The notes beneath the pieces were generated by a model. It was not told the origin of the DNA and ran no database searches. It saw only the letters and a list, made by a program, of their open reading frames with translations. A DNA stretch of 17,083 bases from B18-G4 sp003648575 (GTDB taxonomy: Bacteria; Bacteroidota; Bacteroidia; Bacteroidales; B18-G4). The stretch covers positions 1-17,083 of the forward strand of contig JAOZTN010000062.1 of the NCBI GenBank assembly GCA_029942245.1, read 5' to 3'. This document shows, piece after piece, positions 5,891 through 11,343 of this stretch. The position numbers and the translations under genes were made by a program. Position 1 is the first letter of the stretch. Every line of letters starts with the position of its first letter.

Positions 5891-6817
5891 CTATTTCAGT
5901 ATAAACTGCGTATGGCCGATCACTTCGTCGCCATAAAAGACTTCTACATGATAGGTGCCTTTCATAATCTCTTTCTCTTTATAGCTCTTTTCCCAGTATA
6001 AGCACATGTTCATGCTCAGGTTCTGGTAATCGATGAGCTTCTTGATAGAATACTGGATTTTTTCACCCTGATACTCGAAAGTGTAGGTGTCGGAGCGGTC
6101 CTTGGTCAGGATGAGCTTATCGGGACGGGCGATCCTGACAAAAATGTCTTTGGTTCCTGCTTCAACGATCTTGTTTTCACCGATGGTGAAGCAAACTTTG
6201 ATCTTATCCACCCTGCTGGCTTTGTCTGTATCCTTCTCTTTGCTGCTTCCGCGGTCACGAACACCCATGGCGATCATATTATAGACCTGAAGAACCGATG
6301 CTTGTCCAACTTTTTCGTTTAGTTGTTCATTGTCCTGGGCGATCATCTCATTTTCTTCCCGCGCCTCCTGCAGATCCTGCCTGATCACAATATTTTCTTC
6401 TGTCAGGACCTTGTTCACGGTATACAATGAATCCATCTGCCTGATATAACCCTGGCTTACCTTTTGAAGCAACTCCAGTTTTCTCTTTACTTTATAATAT
6501 TCCCACTGGGTGTCGAGCAGTTTTCGGATCTCCTGCGCATTAGCCTGGATAATGCTGTCTTTCACAAAAAGGGAATCCGAGAGCGTGCCATAATCTTCCT
6601 TGATCATATCATGCTCATACATAAGCGAATCCAGCTCTGCCTGAAGTTCAACACGCTGTACTTCCTTCTCTTCCAGAAGCGTATTCATATCTTTTTTAAT
6701 GGAAAAATTCCAGATCAACAATCCTGCAATGGCCAGGACCAGGATCACCAGTATGACGATCATCCCTTTTCCGGATTTCTTTCTGCCACTGTCTACTTGA
6801 GGGGTTTGCTCGTTCAT
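5891..6817 (-). CDS. Membrane-anchored coiled-coil protein of unknown function
   Basis: The protein has 308 residues and I do not recognise a named family. A hydrophilic N-terminus with basic residues (GRKKSGKG) precedes one transmembrane helix (about 19-37). A long coiled coil rich in Glu, Leu, Gln and Lys follows (about 40-175), then a polar linker (about 186-202) and a mixed C-terminal domain (about 203-308). The topology is probably N-in, with the coil and C-terminal domain in the periplasm. The gene lies after the exosortase gene on the same strand but has its own candidate promoter (6919) and terminator (5829). Nothing shows its partner or substrate. Confidence 0.8.
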   Translation of the reverse strand: MNEQTPQVDSGRKKSGKGMIVILVILVLAIAGLLIWNFSIKKDMNTLLEEKEVQRVELQAELDSLMYEHDMIKEDYGTLSDSLFVKDSIIQANAQEIRKLLDTQWEYYKVKRKLELLQKVSQGYIRQMDSLYTVNKVLTEENIVIRQDLQEAREENEMIAQDNEQLNEKVGQASVLQVYNMIAMGVRDRGSSKEKDTDKASRVDKIKVCFTIGENKIVEAGTKDIFVRIARPDKLILTKDRSDTYTFEYQGEKIQYSIKKLIDYQNLSMNMCLYWEKSYKEKEIMKGTYHVEVFYGDEVIGHTQFILK

Positions 6818-6918
6818 GACTCAGGGTATTTATGGGTTTGTTCTGTATTATTAACGCCCGGAAGAGCTATAATTATCTGTTATTACGCGTTTCTGCGCTA
6901 ATTATTATAAATTTTTAA

Positions 6919-6926
6919 CAAAGATA
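6919..6926 (-). promoter_or_regulatory. Candidate -7 box (TATCTTTG) for the coiled-coil gene
   Basis: On the minus strand the sequence is TATCTTTG, an exact TAnnTTTG box. The implied 5' leader is about 95 bases. The position where a -33 element would lie falls at the edge of the octamer array (from 6936), so the array may form part of the promoter. Confidence 0.5.
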
Positions 6927-6935
6927 CAGGAAATT

Positions 6936-7057
6936 GTTCCATTGTTTCATTGTTTCATTGCTTCACTGTTCCATTGTTTCACTGTTCCATTGTTTCACTG
7001 TTATATTGCTAATGTTTAAATGGTAAACAACAATGGAGCAATGAAACAGGGTAATAG
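6936..7057. mobile_element. Gene-less inverted octamer element, copy 2
   Basis: The left arm (6936-7000) has eight octamers (TTCCATTG, TTTCATTG, TTTCATTG, CTTCACTG, then TTCCATTG and TTTCACTG alternating). A 30-bp spacer follows (7001-7030), then an inverted right arm (7031-7057) starting CAATGGAGCAATGAAACAG. The spacer aligns without gaps to that of copy 1 (3255-3284) with 23 matches. It lies between the exosortase stop and the promoter of the coiled-coil gene. Confidence 0.6.
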
Positions 7058-7070
7058 TGGGTTTATTCAT

Positions 7071-7640
7071 TTAGGAAGCATTGCGACGAATCCTTTCAAC
7101 CCACCACACCCACAGGGCAAAAATCACAACATAAAAAATAAAGCGAAAGATATTATCATGGAAGAAGTCCCACTGATAGGGCCAGTTGTTCATAACCACA
7201 CCCAATCCCACCATGCGGAATATGTTAGTGAAATGCATGACCAGTATTCCCAGTGGAATAAACCAGAGTTTCTTCTTCCAGGGTCCCGGAAAAATAAGCA
7301 TCAGAAGGGTGAACTGTATCAACTGTTTGAGGCCCGAACAGCTGTTGTTCACATACATAATAGCCTTGTTCGGGAAATACATGTACATGGTCTCATCCAC
7401 CCTCACAATATCGATCATCCCCGAGATGATCCAGACTGATTCACGATAGACCTCTTTTGCCATCATGGTCATCAGTCCATACATTTGCTCCCTGATGGGT
7501 GCATAGTTAAACTGTGTTTGCCAGATCCTCCAGGTAATATGTATAGCCAGGGTGATGATAATGAACAAGGCCACCTCTTTCAGTGCATCCAGCTGGTGCT
7601 TCCTGATAAAATCCTTTATAGATGTATAAAGCTTTTTCAT
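7071..7640 (-). CDS. Exosortase/archaeosortase family transpeptidase
   Basis: An integral membrane protein of 189 residues from the ATG at 7640; an upstream in-frame start would lie within ribonuclease H. It has about five hydrophobic helices (around 24-42, 93-118, 125-150, 165-182 clearest). The three hallmark residues are present: Cys101 in NNSCSGLKQ, Arg142 in NIFRMVGLG and His161 in FFHDNIFR. The family cleaves C-terminal sorting signals and hands substrates to surface polysaccharide or lipid. The start codon is one base after the ribonuclease H stop (TAAGATG), so the two are probably translationally coupled. No protein here has an obvious matching sorting tail, so the substrate is elsewhere. 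The subtype was not determined. Confidence 0.85.
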   Translation of the reverse strand: MKKLYTSIKDFIRKHQLDALKEVALFIIITLAIHITWRIWQTQFNYAPIREQMYGLMTMMAKEVYRESVWIISGMIDIVRVDETMYMYFPNKAIMYVNNSCSGLKQLIQFTLLMLIFPGPWKKKLWFIPLGILVMHFTNIFRMVGLGVVMNNWPYQWDFFHDNIFRFIFYVVIFALWVWWVERIRRNAS

Positions 7641-7641
7641 C

Positions 7642-8268
7642 TTATTTCCGGCCAAAGTCAGCCGGGATCTCACCCCATGCTGCTGTTTCCCACTTGATGA
7701 TCTTATTCGGATAATTATTTGACTCCAGCCATGTTATGGCCCGTTCAACAAGTTCAAAAACCTTTTCGTTATTGGGCTTCTTTTCCAGCTTGGTCCTGAT
7801 ACGTTTGTCGCGCACCCATTTCATGGCAGTCCTTGAATCAGTATAGATTGGGAAAACCTGGTTGCGCTCAGCCATATATGCAAGCCCATGTACGATGGCC
7901 AGGAACTCACCTATGTTCACGGTGGCATTCGGGAATGGGCCCTGCCGGAAAAGCTGCGCACCAGAAAGGGTATCCACACCCCTGTATTCCATGATGCCGG
8001 GATTACCGCTGCAGGCAGCATCCACGCTGATAGTGTCGCCTATTGGTTTTCCATATGGGATCTTTTCAGCTTCCGTGAGCTTGCCAAAATCTTTTCCAAT
8101 ATAGTTTTTTGGATCATCATCAAGGGCTTTATGAGCCAGCTCCTTGTCGACAAATGATTTGTATTTGGCCCCATCAAAGTCCCTGATCTGGCGCTCACAC
8201 TCTTTCCAGTTCTCATACACCCCGGGTTCTTTTCCAACCCATACCACATAATATTTTTGCTTCGCCAT
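7642..8268 (-). CDS. rnhA: Ribonuclease H (caulimovirus viroplasmin-type N-terminus)
   Basis: The protein has 208 residues from MAKQKYYVVWVG. The upstream extension to 8433 would cover the divergent gene's promoter and start and is rejected. Residues 1-50 form the RNA/DNA hybrid-binding viroplasmin-like domain (YVVWVGKEPGVYENWKEC). Residues 78-208 form the RNase H fold with acidic residues Asp83 (VDAACSGNPG), Glu121 (NIGEFLAI), Asp144 (IYTDSRTA) and Asp204 (IPADFG). It degrades RNA in RNA-DNA hybrids in the cytoplasm. A possible box TAACTTTG lies on the minus strand at 8284-8277, only about 9 bp before the ATG, which would give an almost leaderless transcript. Confidence 0.93.
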   Translation of the reverse strand: MAKQKYYVVWVGKEPGVYENWKECERQIRDFDGAKYKSFVDKELAHKALDDDPKNYIGKDFGKLTEAEKIPYGKPIGDTISVDAACSGNPGIMEYRGVDTLSGAQLFRQGPFPNATVNIGEFLAIVHGLAYMAERNQVFPIYTDSRTAMKWVRDKRIRTKLEKKPNNEKVFELVERAITWLESNNYPNKIIKWETAAWGEIPADFGRK

Positions 8269-8306
8269 CCTATATACAAAGTTAACAAAAGAAGCACAGC
8301 ATATCT

Positions 8307-8325
8307 TATCTTTGCTGAAGCAAAG
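8307..8325 (+). promoter_or_regulatory. Candidate promoter with overlapping palindrome for the GldH-like gene
   Basis: The plus strand has TATCTTTG at 8307-8314, an exact TAnnTTTG box, about 20 bp before the ATG at 8335. Overlapping it is a perfect inverted repeat CTTTGCT-GA-AGCAAAG (8310-8325). This could be an operator or a hairpin at the transcript's 5' end. Confidence 0.5.
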
Positions 8326-8334
8326 CCACCAAAC

Positions 8335-8766
8335 ATGAAAAACCTGTTTCTGAGAACCATCCTGATAATTGTCCTTTTGATGGGATGTAATAGCGATAAT
8401 ATCATTCACTCGTACTATTCGTTTCCGGAACAAAACTGGAAACGCTTCGATAATCCCATTATTGAAATTGATATCAACAAACCCGGGATCTTTTATGATA
8501 TGTGGATCGAGTTGGATTATGATGTTTCCAAAACACTTGATGAATTTCTGATCACCGTAATCATGTCAACGCCCTCCGGCGAGATCAGAAGCAGGAATCT
8601 TACCCTCGACATGGCTACCGGTGACGGAAAAATCCGTATAATCCTACGTAAAGACTTTGCTTTCTCTGAAAAAGGACCCTGCACCTTCGAGATTGAAAAC
8701 CGCTCTCAAAATATTGAAACGAAGGGTTTGAAGAGGATTGGGATTGTATTGGAAAAGTCAAAATAA
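8335..8766 (+). CDS. GldH-like gliding-motility/T9SS-associated lipoprotein
   Basis: The protein has 143 residues from the ATG at 8335; in-frame codons further upstream overlap the rnhA start and are unlikely to be translated. A lipoprotein signal ends LLMGC with the lipid-bearing Cys at 18. The remainder is a single beta-rich domain with the layout of GldH: a W-R-F-D segment after the anchor, a central DMWIELDYDV strand, and a C-terminal GLKRIGIVLEKSK. The similarity is by pattern and from memory, so the family call is moderate. It would be tethered in the periplasm. Divergent from rnhA with a 66-bp gap; convergent with the IVP gene and ribF. Confidence 0.6.
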   Translation: MKNLFLRTILIIVLLMGCNSDNIIHSYYSFPEQNWKRFDNPIIEIDINKPGIFYDMWIELDYDVSKTLDEFLITVIMSTPSGEIRSRNLTLDMATGDGKIRIILRKDFAFSEKGPCTFEIENRSQNIETKGLKRIGIVLEKSK

Positions 8767-8778
8767 AACCTGACGTAT

Positions 8779-8830
8779 CACTGTTTCACTGCTTCATTGC
8801 TTCATTGTTCCACTGTTTCATTGTTCCACC
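8779..8830. repeat. Octamer array, left arm of the IVP element
   Basis: Plus-strand units: CACTGTTT, CACTGCTT, CATTGCTT, CATTGTTC, CACTGTTT, CATTGTTC. It starts 12 bp after the GldH-like stop codon. Confidence 0.9.
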
Positions 8831-8858
8831 GATTTTCGAATATATTAAACACTCATTC

Positions 8859-9236
8859 TTAGTATTTTAACTTAGTATTTGTGAACTGTATAAGCTGATA
8901 TATTTCTTTGGGTAAACGATCAAGCTTACTTTTAATGTATATGAATTCTTCTGTTTTAATGATTGACCTATTATGACATTTATTATTCCAATCCTTACAT
9001 TCTAAAACAGAACCCAGGCTGTAGTAGTAAAATCTTATTTTATCTTTTTTTGAAAATCTACCAAAGCCCTCTGCAATATTTGCTGAAATGGAATCAATTG
9101 CCCTGACAAATTGTTTTCCAACAGTATCTTTTTCAAAATAACTCCAATGAATTATTATTTTCCAAACGTAGTTTGATAATTCAAATGAAAGTGCGTAGGC
9201 ATCCAGCCCCTCAACAGATAAGTATCGTTCCTTCAT
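8859..9236 (-). CDS. Four-helix-bundle protein, 23S rRNA IVP/S23 type
   Basis: The protein has 125 residues, the normal length of this family. Residues 1-61 cover the first helices with the conserved segment RAIDSISANIAEGFGR (45-60); the remainder holds the later helices (KIRFYYYSLGSVLECKDW at 66-83). The family was first described from proteins encoded in intervening sequences of 23S rRNA genes, and the Avd proteins of diversity-generating retroelements share the fold; the biochemical role is generally unknown. No rRNA or reverse transcriptase gene lies nearby. The gene is more AT-rich than its neighbours and sits wholly inside inverted octamer arrays, which suggests it arrived with them. 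A truncated paralogue lies at 5608. Confidence 0.88.
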   Translation of the reverse strand: MKERYLSVEGLDAYALSFELSNYVWKIIIHWSYFEKDTVGKQFVRAIDSISANIAEGFGRFSKKDKIRFYYYSLGSVLECKDWNNKCHNRSIIKTEEFIYIKSKLDRLPKEIYQLIQFTNTKLKY

Positions 9237-9284
9237 ACCTATTAATACTATTTATTGAAAAATGTCCCCAATAATTAACAATAA

Positions 9285-9337
9285 CAATGAAACAGTGGAA
9301 CAATGAAACAGTAGAACAGTGAAACAGTGAAACAATA
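9285..9337. repeat. Octamer array, right arm of the IVP element
   Basis: Plus-strand units: CAATGAAA, CAGTGGAA, CAATGAAA, CAGTAGAA, CAGTGAAA, CAGTGAAA, CAATAG. It ends 5 bp before the ribF stop codon and is separated from the IVP start by a 48-bp AT-rich leader. Confidence 0.9.
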
Positions 9338-9342
9338 GAATT

Positions 9343-10266
9343 CTACAATATCCCCTGAACCGTTTCCCTATCCAGAGTTAACTGGGCTTTCAGTGCATCC
9401 AGATCCTTGAATTTTACCTCGTTACGGATCCTGTCGACGAAGAAAATAGTAATGGTCTCATCATAGATCTCAACATCGAAATCGAAGATATGTACTTCAA
9501 TGGTCAGGTCGCTGTTGTTGATGGTAGGCCTGTATCCAATATTTCCCATGCCCAGGTACATTTTTCCATCCCGGAGGATGCGGCAAGCATACACGCCTAT
9601 CGCTGTGATCAGCTTGTATTCATCCTGCAGGTTGATATTGGCCGTAGGAAAACCGATCTTCCGGCCAATCTTATTCCCGCTCACAACAATACCGGTGATC
9701 GAATACTCATACCCCAGGAGATTGTTTGCAGTTTTGATGTCACCCTGATGCAGGGCATTCCTGATCTTGGTTGAGCTAACGGCAATACTATCGATATCCT
9801 GTGCTGGTATCTGTTCTACTTTGAATCCAAACTCATTGGCCAGACCTAGCAATTCTTCGAAAGAACCCTCCCTGTTCCTGCCAAAATGATGATCGTAACC
9901 AACCACCAGCTCACATACGCCGATCTTTTCAACCAGGACATTTTTTACAAATACAGATGCATCTGTGGAAGCAAATTCTTTTGTAAAGGGTATGATTAAC
10001 AAGTGGTCAATGCCGTTGTTTTCTATGAGCTCGTATTTCCGCTCCAGTGTATTGATAAACTTCAGGTTTTTGCTGTCGGGGTGAACCACCAGACGCGGAT
10101 GCGGATGGAAAGTGATAACAAGGGTCTCCCCGTCACAGGCTTCCGCCATGGTTTTCATGGTCGAAAATATCTTGCTGTGGCCTACATGTACCCCATCGAA
10201 AGTCCCCACTGTCGCCACCGGGTTCTTTATCCTTTCAAAGCTATCCAAACCATGGTAGATCTTCAC
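9343..10266 (-). CDS. ribF: Bifunctional riboflavin kinase / FAD synthetase
   Basis: The protein has 307 residues, normal for RibF, and converts riboflavin to FMN and FMN to FAD in the cytoplasm. The N-terminal adenylyltransferase domain shows TVGTFDGVHVGH (19-30), TFHPHPR (52-58), VVGYDHHFGRNREG (121-134) and the SSTKIRNAL (164-172) motif. The C-terminal kinase domain shows GRKIGFPTANI (201-211) and GMGNIGYRPT (239-248). The start lies 3 bp after the asd stop codon, so the two form an operon. Confidence 0.96.
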   Translation of the reverse strand: MKIYHGLDSFERIKNPVATVGTFDGVHVGHSKIFSTMKTMAEACDGETLVITFHPHPRLVVHPDSKNLKFINTLERKYELIENNGIDHLLIIPFTKEFASTDASVFVKNVLVEKIGVCELVVGYDHHFGRNREGSFEELLGLANEFGFKVEQIPAQDIDSIAVSSTKIRNALHQGDIKTANNLLGYEYSITGIVVSGNKIGRKIGFPTANINLQDEYKLITAIGVYACRILRDGKMYLGMGNIGYRPTINNSDLTIEVHIFDFDVEIYDETITIFFVDRIRNEVKFKDLDALKAQLTLDRETVQGIL

Positions 10267-10269
10267 GTC

Positions 10270-11262
10270 CTATACAAATTTGTTTGTAACGAGATATTCG
10301 GCAATTTGTACGGCATTAGTTGCAGCACCTTTGCGCAGGTTGTCTGATACAACCCAGAGATTCAGTCCGTTGGGAATGCTCTCATCCCGGCGAATCCTTC
10401 CAACAAAAACATCGTCCTTGCCCTCTGCATAGAGCGGCATGGGGTATTCATTCGCTTCAACATTATCCTGTATGGTGATGCCTGGCGTATCCGATAAAAG
10501 CTCTCTGACCTCATTCAGATCATAGGCGTTTTTCAGTTCAACATTAATGGCTTCAGAGTGCCCTCCATATACCGGGACCCGGACCACTGTGGCGGTTAGC
10601 ATAATACCGTTGTCATCAAGGATTTTCCGGGTTTCATCCACCAACTTCTGCTCCTCTGTGGTATAACCGTTATTAAGGAACTTTCCTCCATGCGGAAAAA
10701 GGTTCAGGTCGATCCTGTGCGGATAGGCCTTTTTACCATCGACGCCTTTTCTTTCATCATCAAGCTGGCGGGCTGCGGAAACTCCGGATCCAGTCACAGA
10801 CTGATAGGTGGAAACCACCACCCTCCTGATGCCATAATTACGATGCAGGGGCATGAGCGCCAACACCATTTGTATAGTTGAGCAGTTGGGATTAGCAATG
10901 ATCCTGGTATTGTTATTTATGCTCCCTGCATTGATCTCGGGTACCACCAGAGGGATACCTTCATTCATCCTCCATGCCGAAGAGTTATCGATCACAAAAG
11001 TTTGCCTTTCAGCAAAGCGTGGCGCCCACTCAATGGAAACTTCTGTTCCCGCAGAAAAAATGGCAATATGAGGGTTTTCATTTACAGCATCTTCCAGGCT
11101 GCACACCGTAATTTCATTCCCGTGAAACAGCACTTTTTTACCAACAGATCGTTTCGAGGCAGTCGGGATCAGGTCAATATTATTGAAGTAGGTGCTTTCT
11201 TCAAACACCCTGATCATAACCTTGCCAACCAGGCCTGTTGCACCAATAATTGCAATTTTCAT
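10270..11262 (-). CDS. asd: Aspartate-semialdehyde dehydrogenase
   Basis: The protein has 330 residues and makes L-aspartate 4-semialdehyde from aspartyl phosphate with NADPH, feeding lysine/diaminopimelate, threonine and methionine synthesis. Seen: the nucleotide-binding GATGLVGKVM (7-16), NSSAWRM (93-99), the active-site Cys127 in ANPNCSTIQMV, SVTGSG (155-160), FPHGGKF (189-195) and the proton-transfer His235 in VPVYGGHSEAIN. It is the first gene of the asd-ribF pair. A possible -7 box lies at 11335-11328. The pairing with ribF is not metabolically obvious. Confidence 0.96.
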   Translation of the reverse strand: MKIAIIGATGLVGKVMIRVFEESTYFNNIDLIPTASKRSVGKKVLFHGNEITVCSLEDAVNENPHIAIFSAGTEVSIEWAPRFAERQTFVIDNSSAWRMNEGIPLVVPEINAGSINNNTRIIANPNCSTIQMVLALMPLHRNYGIRRVVVSTYQSVTGSGVSAARQLDDERKGVDGKKAYPHRIDLNLFPHGGKFLNNGYTTEEQKLVDETRKILDDNGIMLTATVVRVPVYGGHSEAINVELKNAYDLNEVRELLSDTPGITIQDNVEANEYPMPLYAEGKDDVFVGRIRRDESIPNGLNLWVVSDNLRKGAATNAVQIAEYLVTNKFV

Positions 11263-11294
11263 TTAAAAACAATTCCCCGCCGGGGCGGACATTT

Positions 11295-11335
11295 TACCAA
11301 AATTGGTATTAATCAATAGAAACAAGACAAAAATA
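11295..11335 (-). promoter_or_regulatory. Candidate asd upstream region: TATTTTTG box and a short palindrome
   Basis: On the minus strand 11335-11328 reads TATTTTTG, fitting TAnnTTTG and placed about 66 bp before the asd ATG. Between box and gene, 11295-11308 holds TACCAA-AA-TTGGTA, a perfect 6-bp inverted repeat. The region is shared with the divergent lamin-tail gene. No -33 element was recognised. Confidence 0.3.
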
Positions 11336-11343
11336 CGAATTCG

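Larger units (their letters stand above)
8779..9340 (-). mobile_element. Octamer-flanked element carrying an intact IVP-type gene
   Basis: The octamer arrays at 8779-8830 and 9285-9337 are inverted relative to each other and enclose the four-helix-bundle gene. Comparing 8779-8825 with the reverse complement of 9283-9329 gives 42 matches in 47, with the inner 25 positions identical, so the arms match unit by unit. The element fills the space between the GldH-like stop (8766) and the ribF stop (9343). A related but truncated element is at 5541-5830. Confidence 0.55.

Noticed and set aside
7020..7439. Plus-strand open frame opposite the exosortase gene
   Set aside because: It is the antisense of a gene with conserved Cys, Arg and His motifs and begins in repeat DNA.
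8269..8433. N-terminal extension of ribonuclease H
   Set aside because: It overlaps the divergent promoter and the signal peptide of the GldH-like gene, and the viroplasmin domain starts at MAKQKYYVV.
8859..9236. Diversity-generating retroelement accessory protein (Avd)
   Set aside because: The fold family is shared, but no reverse transcriptase, template repeat or variable repeat was seen in the window.
8779..9340. CRISPR array reading of the octamer repeats
   Set aside because: Units are 8 bases, degenerate and contiguous, with no unique spacers of uniform length and no cas genes.
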